The notes under the pieces were generated by a model. It was not told the DNA's origin. It did no database searches and was given only the letters and a program-made list of their open reading frames with translations. Below, in pieces: positions 12,223 to 22,787 of a DNA stretch of 64,000 nucleotides; position 1 is the first letter of the stretch; each line of letters starts with the position of its first letter. Origin of the DNA: Gracilariopsis chorda. Its lineage: Eukaryota > Rhodophyta > Florideophyceae > Gracilariales > Gracilariaceae. The stretch covers positions 124,001 through 188,000 of the forward strand of contig NBIV01000085.1 in NCBI GenBank assembly GCA_003194525.1, read 5' to 3'. A program made the translations under genes and the position numbers.

Positions 12223-13122
12223 GGACTCTTGTTAGCGGCTTCTCTAGAGGTGGTATCGTTGGTTATAGTCTTAAGCGAATTTTAACGTATTTCGGCAGTT
12301 CATCTTGCAGCCTACGGCACAGTATAAGTTTCATCATTAACTGATAAAGGACAACTCTTTCGAAGTGTTCCGTGTGAACAAGTTGGCGGGCTGAACTAGA
12401 ATGAAAATATGTTATGTTTCCTCATCGTTTTTAATTCTCCAGAATAGGGCAACCGGACAATGGTTTACGATGAGCGTTCTAGGCAGCATCATCGACGGAT
12501 GAACTGAGATGGGATCGACAGACCTTCGAATACTTCGCTTCCGTAGAAGTGCTCCTAGTTAGAAGCTGTCATGTTCTCTTGCCTTAGTCGACGTTCTTCT
12601 ACTGAAACTGTACGCAAGGACATACAAGGGTGCGAGAACGCAGCGAGATTTCTGCGGAAAGTCGCGTTTTTTTGGACTGCTTAGATAAGTAGACACGATG
12701 CATCCTAGAGAGAACGAAAGGTGGCCGTATTTCCAGTGCATGCTACGGCATCCCCCGAATACAAAAGTCAAAAGTCTGGATTTCTCAGGTAGGACAGATG
12801 CTCGTTTATATAAAGTCAATCTAGAGTGTAGATGAACACAAAGCGGTCCATAAATGCGGGGGCGGCTTGCGAAGGTAAACAAGAACTTATGAAGGTAACC
12901 AGTTGAGAGTAATAAGGATAAAAGAAGGCCAACCTTATAACCTTTTAACCCTTTGCAACCGTAACGATTTATTAGTTTTTTTTATTAATGTGTGGTCGAA
13001 CCACAGAAAATGTGTAGCGACAGGAGTGAAATCTCAATTTCAAAATAGTGGGGAGATCATCTCTCCACTATTTGTAATGATGACAGTGTCCTTCCATTCA
13101 CACTCTTTTCCTCACAAGAAAG
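12223..13122. other. Intergenic stretch, nothing recognised
   Basis: Only short overlapping open stretches; no CARP domain or other continuation of the upstream gene is visible in any frame. Confidence 0.6.
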
Positions 13123-13323
13123 ATGGGTACTTCCGGTATCACTGTATATGCAAGACCTTGTATCGAGTCCTTTGTGAAGTTACAAGCGCCCCACGGAGTA
13201 CCAGTAACGCTTTACCCTCGGGCACAGAGGAACTGTTTGAAACGAGGTAAACTAAACAGAGGATTGAAAGCCTTGGCAGGAGCTACGGGGATAACTTCTG
13301 TGGCGCATACGGGAATCCCGTAG
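13123..13323 (+). CDS. Small uncertain open frame
   Basis: An ATG-initiated frame of 66 codons beginning 'MGTSGITVYARP'. A second frame running on from its end (about 13316-13395, 'VVEVLSGKGQLYVPGIL') is also open, which would fit a frameshifted fragment of a longer gene. No family recognised. It may be noise or a transposon remnant. Confidence 0.2.
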   Translation: MGTSGITVYARPCIESFVKLQAPHGVPVTLYPRAQRNCLKRGKLNRGLKALAGATGITSVAHTGIP

Positions 13324-13501
13324 TGGAGGTATTGTCGGGAAAGGGTCAGCTTTATGTCCCAGGTATCCTTCAATCCACTAGCACCCGCACATCGTAAGCC
13401 GACCACTACCGGACCCTTTAGCTTGACCATGCTGAGCAACCCTCTAGGCTAGAAGTTTGGTTTGTTCGATTGTTTGAGTTCACCTGTGAGCGTGGAGTAC
13501 A

Positions 13502-14266
13502 ATGACTCGAGAAAGGAAGTCAATTACGTTCCATAGAGACCACAACTGCTTCCTCAGCCCTCTTCCCATTAACAGCAGCACAACATGGTGTGGGAGTGGT
13601 GTCTTCCATTCATTCAGATGTGATAGGCGTTCCAGCAATATCCGAAAACGAAGTTGCACACACCAGAAATCGATAGTCTGTGGTTTAGGGCTATCTGGTT
13701 TCATGCAACCTAGTTACTCGAATAGCCGAGATCCTTTACCAAACCCAGACGCGATTTGCGCATGTGGAAGTGAGAAATCCTACGGAAAGTGCTGCCGTCG
13801 TTTTCATACCGCGCAAAGTAGCCCTCCTCTAGCAGAAGACTTATTGCGATCACGCTACAGCGCATATGCGTACAGGCTACCAAGCTATATCATGAAGACA
13901 ACCCATAGCAGTCTTGCAGAGTTAGATCGAAGGAAGTGGAAGCGGGAAATCATGGACTTTTGTCGCGATTATCAGTTCCTTGGAGGAGTGGACATAATTG
14001 AACAACAACTGACCGGTCCTTACACAACGAGAATTCTATTTCGGTAAGACAAACACATCTTCGACCCCAGCTGACTATATTTCTCACACGAATTATGATG
14101 ACATTGACATATGATCCCTTGTGTCCTCTCATTGACGAGCAGTGCAAACCTCATGGAAAGGAATGAAGCTTTATCCTTCCTTGAGATGGCAACGTTCGTC
14201 AGAGAACGTAACACATGGTACTACAAGAGTGGAAAATTGGTTGACATCGACGACCAACGAGTGTAG
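13502..14266 (+). CDS. YchJ/UPF0225-like SEC-C protein, two exons
   Basis: Joined exons 13502-14043 and 14143-14266 give 221 residues. Residues about 78-100 carry the zinc-binding SEC-C motif 'CACGSEKSYGKCC' followed by 'RFH', then 'LLRSRYSAYAYR', the hallmark of YchJ-type proteins; a later 'DRRKWKREI' also fits. The first exon runs into a stop after 'TRILFR'; a 99-nt intron (GTAAGA ... GAGCAG, 14044-14142) restores the YchJ ending: 'RILFRANLMERNEA', then 'ATFVRERNTWYYKSGKLVD'. Function of the family is poorly known; SEC-C motifs bind zinc. An alternative start is the ATG at 13703, which would remove a basic, Ser-rich leader that could be an organelle targeting peptide. The family is mainly bacterial, so an origin by transfer or from the plastid ancestor is possible (inference). 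Confidence 0.85.
14044..14142 (+). other. Intron of the YchJ-like gene
   Basis: 99 nt with a GTAAGA donor and a CAG acceptor; phase 2. Splicing creates the codon CGT (Arg) and joins two stretches that each match the family. Confidence 0.8.
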
Positions 14267-16063
14267 TGAGAGTGATGGCATCTTGTGTACTTTTTTTCTA
14301 TTTAAGTATCACCATTTCATTGGAGATGCGCTTGGGTGTAGTAGGGGGACTTAGCTGTTACGTAGATGATTAGCGTTCTACATTCTAAAAGTTAATACCA
14401 TCTCCTCGGAATTAGAGGCGCTGTCCGTAAGCTCTCACACACCAATTCATCAACGCCAACCATTTGATCTCGTGGTATAGTACGATGCAGGGTCCTGATG
14501 TGGTATGTCTGTGAATGCATAAACGGCACACACGTTTTGCGCATCATGCCCAGAAGGTCCACTTCAGTAGGCTCTGAGAATATGAAAGTACTGAATCCAG
14601 ATGACGTTTTCATACTGGTTGTCATTCTTATACTTCCTAGGTGGATACACATTCAATCCTGTGAAAAAGCATTGCAAGTGACCATGCCCCGTAGGCAGTG
14701 AATAGCCTCCGTATGAGATAATTTGCATACGGTCGCGATTTGAGTCAGGTAACAAAATTGCATTTCCGTTCAGAGTGACTTCCTCACTTCGGAGACAGCA
14801 CCCCCTGAACGTAACATCGTTGTGAGGCTAACCTGCGTCAACTATCCAGCCATGAAAAGAACGGGGCCAGAGGTGAAACAAGCTGAGTGACCATTGCAAC
14901 TTTGCCTCATTCTATTGCAGCCGATAGGTTGGGACGTCTGGTGTCAGATTATTCTGAATTTATGTGTGCCTGAAAGGTCGTAAAAACCTGATAGATCAAT
15001 ACCAAGGGTATGCCTTTCAAGGGTTTATTTACTACGAGTACAATTTGATTTTTAGGAGCCGCCCACTGTTCGCAGAAAGTCGGGTCCGGAGGCATCGGTT
15101 TTTAGATGGATCAAAGACCATTTTTCCTCTGACAATGGTAGCACTGCAACATGTCTCGGGAAATGAGAGGTTGTCGGTTGAGAGGAAAAGTTCAGGACTG
15201 GTCCATGCTGCCTCGTGAGGAACGTGGAGCATCTTAAAGAACTATGGTCTGCCTAAACCGGAATGTTAGTTTAGATTGTGTATCAACGTCTGTGTTCGCG
15301 TTCATAATGAATCGTTCCTTTCGATGATTAAACTCGGGCGTCTGTGTTGTCTTCTGATTGTGAGTCTAGATCATTTCGTTCGATGGAATTTTGAGATTCT
15401 GAATCAAGTCCGGATACCTGAGACTTCGACAATTTCAACGTCGTTTTGTTGCAAATAAAGACCGCGAGAAGAATGGTGGTCTCGAACGACAGTGATGAAC
15501 AACAAACGACGATGCCGGTTGACAACCTGGGGATGTACTGTATATGGCATGCTGGATGAGAATGAAGCAGGCCAGGAAGGTCCGTCCGAGGAGTTGTCAT
15601 CGCACCTGACATAAAGGGAGCAGTTGCGAGGCAAGACGGTGGCCTACGAAACCTGCAAGGTAAGCGTCTGCATGCGGCGGCGTATTGACAAGAGGAAGCC
15701 TTTTGTGGAGCAAGGGTAACAAATCAAGGAGGTGGTTTTCGAGAAACTTCGCGAGCCATGAGGCTGCGTAGGAGTTCAATCCGTGCAAGGTTTGTAGTAC
15801 AACAAACCTTGTACTTTCTTGGATTGATTGATTTTTTTCTATGTGTGTGAAACAAATGACCGCAAGGGCTCGATCACGACCAGGCGCTTTTTCCCACTTG
15901 GCGCGACGCAATGTTTCGAACCTCCATCTTGAGGCACAGGGCAGCGCTAGTCGGGGTTGCCAGGCACTGGCACCTGTTAGCTGCACACATTCACGGAAGT
16001 GCTCGGAATGAAAACTCTCGATCGGAGTTGGTCAGCTCAAGCACGACATGAGTATCACACCAC
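14267..16063. other. Intergenic stretch, no recognised gene
   Basis: Several open frames of 60-130 codons exist on the minus strand (for example 14392-14652, 14564-14755, 15597-15986), none with a family motif. The pair at 14392-14755 could be pieces of one decayed minus-strand gene. Nothing further can be supported. Confidence 0.5.
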
Positions 16064-17911
16064 GTGACGGAGAGAAACATAATGCGCTACCGGACGTATT
16101 CGGACATTGCCAAGAGACGGCTGCCGGCATTCGAGGACGCCGGCGTCGATGTGGCTCGAGAGGTTATGCAAGGCGAGAAGATTGATGATGACGTGCGTTG
16201 GAAACGGGATGAAGAACTTGATTTGCTTGGCGCAGGAGCTCGTGGAACTGTGCGAAAAGCTTCAAGCAGCGCTGGGCTGCCAGAGACGACCCGAGCGTAG
16301 TTCAAGAAAAAGGATGTCGTGTCGAGCATCTCGGCCACGGCGTTTACGTTCAACATAACGTTATGGCCTTAGATCGCGGCAGTGAGAGAGGTTTACCAGT
16401 CGTCATTACCCGTGAAGAATCTAGAAGTTGTGTACACCATGCATTAGATGCCTTGCAGAATGAGTTTTCCGTTGCAGTTACCGGTCAGTCGAGTCTTGGC
16501 AAAACTCGAGGCTCCATGATGTATGCGATGCAGACTCTTCTTTACCGCAAGAGTGCTGTGTTGTATATCGGATATAAGTCCGAAAAAATGATGCTGTTTT
16601 TGCCGAGAGAGGACGGCACGTACCGGGTCTGGAGAGGAAACACCTTTGACTCTTCCCGTTCACTGTTCAAACAGGATCAAAGTTTGGTAGCGGTTATTGA
16701 TCCTCCGGAAGAAGGGATGTATTCCTCAAAGGGAATGTGCCGAGTACTCAAGTTTGTGTCAAACAATGCTGAAAAGAATTTCAGGAACTGGGAAAAGGAC
16801 AGGATTCTATTAGTGACGTCGATGCCTACGGACAGGGAGCTCATGGCGATGACACAAGTTCTGTGGGACGAAGATAAAACTCCGCATCCAAGGCACCTCG
16901 ATACGCTCAGCACGATGAAAGAGAAGATGACTGAAATTAAGAAAAGAATTGAACTCGTTGGACCGATTCCTCGTCTGGTTTCGCATTGTTTCGCAATGCT
17001 ATCAAAGAGTGTGTACAAAGTGCAGCGAAGGCTGCGAGAGACGTCTCTGATTCTGATTTGTGCAAAGCTATGAAATTACACTCCATTCCTCGCAAAGCAT
17101 CCTGCGTCTGTGTCCTCACGACTTTTCTTTTTGGGCGCTGATGCAGTGTTTCACAAGACATGGAGGGAGCGAAGATCGTATTCTCCGACGTTCCAACTGA
17201 CTCCCATCGCGACGCTTCTTCTTCGTGATCACCTGGAGAAAAGCATAGCGTCGTTGAGGAAGGAAAAATTCGAAGATTTTGCTTTCGATTGGCTCTGTGA
17301 GACAGCAGGACGTCTGCAAGAGATTCAGTGCATTGCAGAGGGTGAACATGATCCGACATTCCGCAGAATTGCCTCTCTTAACGAAGAAGAACTACGGAAC
17401 TATCGTCCTACTGCTAGAGACTTTCCCTTCATCGATTTTGCTACAAGTTGCTCGACGTGGTACAACGCTAAGTCAATTGCACGGGATGCGAAAAGATTGA
17501 GTATTGACGAACGTGGAGCGAGGACATTAACAGGGAGTTTACGCAGTTGCAATTTCTGGAGAACTTGACAAGGGTTATAGTCGAGACCAAATCTTTTGAT
17601 GACATCAAGAGCATACAGTACTAAAGCATAGCCCCATGCCACTTCGGTGAGGAAATTTCCTCACCGAAGTGGCATGGGGGTAGCAAGCCTGTCCTTACTG
17701 TCCTAACCAATGGTAACGCAGAGCCAAGGCTACGCGACACGATAGCGGCGTTAAACTTTTTTGGCGAGCGTGTGATATTAAGGGTGGTGAACGTGTTGGA
17801 GATGTCTGCAGTCGGAAAACTGTTGAATCGCATTGATCGAACGCAGGTGCTCCTGGATGATTTCGAGAAACAGGTTTCAGTGGGCCTGCGTCGAACGCTC
17901 CTCGGTGGTGA
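16064..17911 (+). pseudogene. RHS/Crinkler-type P-loop NTPase locus, frameshifted
   Basis: The best stretch, 16363-17073, has a Walker A 'GQSSLGKT', a Walker B-like 'LVAVIDPP', 'ILLVTSMPTDRE' and 'KKRIELVGPIPRLV'. The last motif is the signature of retrotransposon hot spot (RHS) proteins of trypanosomes and of the related NTPases in Crinkler-RHS effectors. Its frame stays open upstream to about 16222 ('EHLGHGVYVQHNVMALDRG'). Around 16975 the coding sense moves to another frame ('NAIKECVQSAAKAARDV'), then to 17110-17568, which holds 'FPFIDFATSCSTWYNAK', matching the RHS C-terminal 'P.IDFA' region. A further open stretch covers about 17688-17911. Upstream pieces from 16064 are in two other frames. 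The many shifts suggest a pseudogene, although small introns are not excluded. No transposase or nuclease domain was identified. Confidence 0.65.
17632..17679. repeat. Perfect 48-bp palindrome without spacer
   Basis: The half-site is ccccatgccacttcggtgag plus gaaa (17632-17655), followed at once by its exact reverse complement (17656-17679). The next base on each side (G/G) breaks the symmetry. It lies inside the tail of the RHS-like locus, between two open stretches. Confidence 0.95.
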
Positions 17912-17929
17912 GTGATGAATAAGAATTTG

Positions 17930-18235
17930 TTAATGACATATTGAAGTTGTACTGTATCTCGACTGGATGTGGCGATGTGATGTGATTCCCTCAAGAATCC
18001 TTTGTTTCACCTCCAGGAAGTTGATCTCTTTCTCCAGCTGCTGTTCTATGGGTAGTCCTAAGCTCTTATTTGCAGGGGCATTAACGGCCTCGTTTCGAGG
18101 TAACCCACAGTGTCCTGGCACGGGGTTCAAGCCGATCGGCCTACACGAGGTGTACCCGTCTTCCCTCCAATAACGGAGGAGGCGAAATGGAAAGGCGATT
18201 GGGTCTGTCACAGAGAACAGCACCTTCTCGGTCAA
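17930..18235 (-). pseudogene. RNase H fragment of a non-LTR retrotransposon
   Basis: The minus-strand frame includes 'NPVPGHCGLPRNEAVNAPANKS', which is close to the RNase H motif 'WVPGH.G..GNE.AD.LA' found at the 3' end of many LINE pol genes. The Asp of the final motif and the leading Trp are altered, and only about 100 codons remain. A decayed piece. Confidence 0.6.
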
Positions 18236-18746
18236 CTGCAGGTATGCCCTGTATGCGAGGCTATCGTATGTTTTTTAGTGCGGTTAGTATACTGCCATGC
18301 ACTTTGCAGAGAAAACCCCGAAACGAGAAGGATGACAAAAACACAAAGAAATAGATCGCTAGAAACAAAGTTTGACTAAAGGATAGCGTTAAGGTTGTAA
18401 TGTTACCCGTGGTACTGGCACTAGGCGGGAAGGCAATCTCTGCGTCCCCCCAGCCACGGCGCCAACCAGTCTTCTCTAGCAGAAGCTGAGACGTCCTCAC
18501 GATACAGCATGTCTCTCTACATACCCTTTGGAAATTACTGTTCGGAGTTCGAAGATTGCAAGCCCTTTGCGTTGGGGATCAAAAAGGATCGTAGCAACGC
18601 CAATAAATATTCATCACATCTAATTCGTCATCCACCCTTGCTTGACGCCCGCAAGCTAACACGGCTTGGACACGCCTCCCCTCCGTCCAGAAACTGCGGG
18701 AATATACGTCTCCGTCAGCTGTCCCCATTGATTTGGGTGAATAGCG
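18236..18746. other. Intergenic stretch before the propeller-like gene
   Basis: An open frame starts at ATG 18509 and overlaps the next gene in a different frame. It might encode a missing N-terminal part, but shows no motif. Otherwise nothing recognised. Confidence 0.4.
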
Positions 18747-21042
18747 ATGGCCTTCGATGTGATCTTCAACGACAGCGAAGCAGCATGTGCTGTGCGCAGC
18801 CGTGGAGGTTCAGGAGAATCAATACATTTTGCCAGAATCTGTGTGAAGACAGGTTCCATGAAGCGCTCAAGTGCACGGCGATCTGCAGAAGACGGTGGAC
18901 ATGGCGGATGCACCATGTTTATATCAGTATGGGACACCAAGACCATTCTTTCATCTCGATCTGTAGCAAAGTCGCTAAACCTTACGTACAGATATCAGCA
19001 CCACTTTCGATCTTGGAAGCGTGCCAGAATACTAGCCATTGGAGACGTTTTTGAAGCTCCAACGCTAATTCACAGCACCTTCGTAGTTCTCGCCGTATAT
19101 GGTCGTCAAAATCGGTTCGGTACTATACTCTGCAGAATAACCGATACCAGTACCGAAGTCTTGCAAGCTGTGAATCATGATGAAGAGCCCGTTAGTGCCG
19201 TAATCACAAGGGGTCCGTCTCTGCTCTTTTTGGATGTTTCTGGAGTCATGTTCCTCAGATACGACGGAAAAAAGTCAATCATATACAGTTGCGACGATGG
19301 TCAGAATGCTGTCGAACACTGGACTATTGGAAATTGTGCAGACGACGATTCAAGGGCGTTAATATGCACCTACCCACACCCTGGAGACTTTTCAGCATTA
19401 GAAGTCTCTGCTGTTCACTGGAAAGGGATGGTTGTCACCTCTTCCATTGTTCGACATCGTTTCGGGTCACGTTTATCGCTTCTGGCGGCATCTTTGCAGC
19501 GCGGCGTATTCCTGTTTTCGACTGCCGAAGGATATCTGTATGCGTTCGACTATAATACGCAAGACGGAATTTGGCGAAGTCAGAAGCCCAGTGCTGCCAA
19601 AGACGTGCGCTGTGCTACTGTGTATAAGGACTTTCTGGTTCTAACTACATCTGATGAATCAGAAGACGTTTATTGCTTGGATCTTCGGAATCTAGCGAAC
19701 CCGTCGCATTCCCAAAACGAGGTGCAAAAGCTCTTTTCGCCTACTTGTGAACAAAATTCTGAAACTGAACACAAGCATCTTTATGCGTGTTGGAAGGGCG
19801 TATTTCTTAAAGTCAGCAATAAGAATGGATCTTGTTGTGGTGACAGAAAAAATAGAACGTCAAGTCGAGAGCGAATCCTCTAGGCCGAGTTCAGGAAACC
19901 CTTCCTTGCTTCAGATTGAAAAAAACCTAGAAAGCAGGCTGCAAAAAGGTTTGGATAGGTTTCTTGAACACAGCGGGCGAATAGCTGATAAGAAGCAACT
20001 GTTGAACAGGATTCTCGTTCTCCTCAAAGAGGAAGTAGGCTCCTCGACAACCAAACCATTCGTTCCAATGTTCAAGCACAGTCTCAAACATGTGGCTTCA
20101 GTTCGAAATAGAAGAGAAAGTGGTGTTCGTAATGAAGATTCTCCAGCTAAATCGCTTACTTCCGAGCATGAGCAACTTGAAGGGTCTGGGAGTAGGCGCT
20201 ATCTGAAATCTCCTGCAGCAGGTGTTCTCAAACTTGTTAATAACACGTGTGGTCTGGATTGCGCTCGAAACTTTCTCACGATACGGGCTGAAATAGCTTT
20301 CCATGAATCCGAATATGACAGAGACGTAAATACAGTGGAGGGCCTTTTCATGAAGCTGAACTTCTCGTGTAGTGATCGCATACCAACAGTGTGGAGTTTT
20401 AACGAGGTCCCATTCACAGAGAAGCCTCAGTCTTATTCTCTCTATGGATTTGCTCCACTAGCAGTTTTCGCCCATAGCTCGAAATTGCCTACTCTAACCT
20501 GTTCGGCACGGGTCACCTTGTCCAATGGCTGCTCGCAGATTGTTGGACTCTTCACAATAGCAAGCATTCTTTCTTCGAACTACAGCTCAGAAACAGCGAA
20601 GAAAGCGGCCTTCATCGCTGAACCGAGTTTCAAGGATGGGTTTCATATCATCGCCCGAGGTTTGGCACCCGGGCAGCTTGCGGAGCTTTGCAGAGGTGAA
20701 GATACTGCACAGAACGCAAGCATTGCAAGTGCAGAAAACCTGCCCCGATTCACATTGAACTCAAAATCCCGAAATGATCTAGCAACTACGATCGCCCGTC
20801 TTGCGATACGAGCTGGGGACAAAGTTAAGTTCTATAGCTCACCGGAACCGTCACGTTCTGCTTTGTACGGTATAGATACAGCTATTAATCATCTTCAGGA
20901 TGAGAAAAAGCTTATACAAGTCATTGGAAGCCAGACAAATGCGTACGGATACACACCGGCGGACATAGTTAAAGTTCTGCAGAAGCAAATTGATGTCGAC
21001 GAAGCTTTCGGTTTGGTTGAAGAACAGCAGCTTTGGTTCTGA
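18747..21042 (+). CDS. Unassigned protein: propeller-like N half, coiled coil, beta-rich C half
   Basis: Two overlapping open frames, 18747-19883 and 19747-21042, appear to be one gene. The first starts at ATG 18747 and has repeated hydrophobic strands such as 'TFVVLAVYG', 'PSLLFLDVSG', 'GVFLFSTAEGYLYAFD', 'DFLVLTTSDESEDVYCLDL' and 'HLYACWKGVFLK', typical of a beta-propeller without WD motifs. The second continues with 'IRMDLVVVTEKIE', a charged helical region ('LESRLQKGLDRFLEHSGRIAD') and a beta-rich region, ending 'EEQQLWF'. The frames join near 19805-19825, where a one-base change or an unrecognised intron must bridge them. The order propeller, coiled coil, beta-sandwich recalls FANCB or FAAP100 of the Fanconi core complex, but no signature proves it. 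Confidence 0.5.
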
Positions 21043-21427
21043 GCTTCTTGTGTTGAAGCGATACCAAAAGAAAGGTTCGCGATTTTGAGCCATTTCAGTA
21101 TGGACGTCTTTCGGGGACTATCGTGAAGGTCGTGTTCCGTTTTCCCTTGACCCTACATCATTACATCCTCAAAGTTTCCCTTTTGCGCCACAGGAAGGTA
21201 ATGATGTCACCAAACCCAGATTTCGTAAAAGGCCTTTGCCGCACCCTGCTCAGATTTCGGTGCAAATTATCGGTCATTGATTCGTGTACGCTTGAAAGGT
21301 GGCGGTGCGGATGAAAACAAGGGCGCAGACTGCGGCATTGGTCTAGTCATCGGTGTTTGGCCTATCTCCAAATATAGTAGAATGACACCGACAAAGAGAT
21401 GGTAAGAATCATCATCATCATCATTTC
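21043..21427. other. Short convergent intergenic stretch
   Basis: Between two convergent genes. It holds a short ATC run (about 21408-21425) and no gene. Confidence 0.6.
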
Positions 21428-22787
21428 CTAAGCACGTCGTTTCGCACTTTTTCGACGATCGAGGGATTTATATACCGCACCATTTGTTCCGCTGGTTGTG
21501 GCACTCATGGCCCAACCAATATCCTTCTTTGGATCCAGCGGAGTCACAGGTCTCGATTTGTACGGATCAATATTCGGATCTACGAATGCGATATGAGTAG
21601 GTCGGGGTTCCTCCTGTGCATTACACACATCGAGCGTCATCGGACGAAAGGCAATATACATTTCATGTTAGTACTTGACAGACTTGCAGACGAGATAAGG
21701 GATGACGGCGAGGGGAACCTTACCGTAAAGAATGGATGTTTTAAAGCGTCCTCCGCTGTAATGCGCTTATCTGGGTCATACTCCAACAACTTAGTTAACA
21801 AATCGTACCCACTTGACCCTTTCGCAAGGCCTCGGACTCGGTCATGCAAGATGCAGGGATAGTTTTGCCAAGTTTGTGCTTGAGACCAGTGGGGCAGGTC
21901 AATCACTCCAGGCCATCTTTCCACGGACGGCTTGCCGAGGATGCGAAAGATCTTGTCAATTTGATCCGACTGGAACGGGTTACGGTCATCCCCTTTTCGC
22001 TCTTTCTCCTGACCCTGAAAGAGTGGTTTGGAAGTAACAAGTTCCGCAAAAATACAACCAATAGCCCACAAATCTATCGCTTTTGTGTAATGCTTTGCTC
22101 CAAGTAGCAACTCAGGTGCACGATACCAAATCGTTACGACAACCGCATCAACATCCGTCAGCGGACGTAGAGGCGACTGAAACAGGCGAGCAAGTCCGAA
22201 ATCAGCAATTTTGACACAGCCGCGCTCGTTTGGAGGCTTGTCCAAGCCCGTAACAAGGATATTGGAAGGTTTCAAGTCTCGATGAATAATCCAGTTCTTG
22301 TGCAGGTAGTTGATACCATGTAGAATCTGCCATAGCAGGGATTTGACCGTATGCATAGGCATCGCATGCGGCGCAGAGCGGTTGTGGTGGCATCGTATCA
22401 TTTCTAGTAAATCATGCTCAGCATAGTCGAAAACGAGATAAAGTGCTTTATCGGCTTCGTCAAGCATGACATCTACAAGGTCCACAATGTACGGGTTCTT
22501 CAGTTCTCTAAGAAGCTTGATTTCTCGAATAGCGGTAGGAGAAATACCGTCGCCTGATTTGAAGGATTTAAACTTCTTGACCGCAACGAAGGACTCCGCT
22601 TCGGAATTTCCACTCTGGTTCTGTATGTTTCGGGCCTTGTAAACGAGGCCATAAGTACCTTCCCCTATCTTTCCTACCGGAGCATATTTTTCAGAGATTC
22701 GTCTGGAGAAGAGCAACACATGGTCAGAACACTTTCACGTTTGCGGAAAAGGGTTACCGTGACGTACTGCTTGCGGTTGAAGAACAT
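21428..22787 (-). CDS. CDK8: CDK8/CDKE-type Mediator kinase, three exons
   Basis: Joined exons 22787-22768, 22702-21724 and 21613-21428 give 394 residues starting 'MFFNRKQRISEKY'. The kinase core shows the Gly loop '[12 protein letters not shown]', 'VAVKKF', catalytic 'HRDLKPSNI', 'DFGLARLF' and '[33 protein letters not shown]' in parts. CDK8 family marks are '[12 protein letters not shown]', '[15 protein letters not shown]' and the insert-like '[22 protein letters not shown]'. CDK8 works with cyclin C in the Mediator kinase module in the nucleus. The cyclin-contact helix reads '[14 protein letters not shown]' rather than the metazoan or plant version, and the motif is DFG where animal CDK8 has DMG. 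The tail is short. Two small introns: 65 nt (GTACGT donor) and 110 nt (GTAAGG donor); the first is required because the main frame has no ATG. Confidence 0.85.

Noticed and set aside
18509..19054. Plus-strand frame of 181 codons before and over the propeller-like gene
   Set aside because: It overlaps the better frame, is Arg/Cys-rich and lacks motifs; kept only as a possible missing N-terminal piece.
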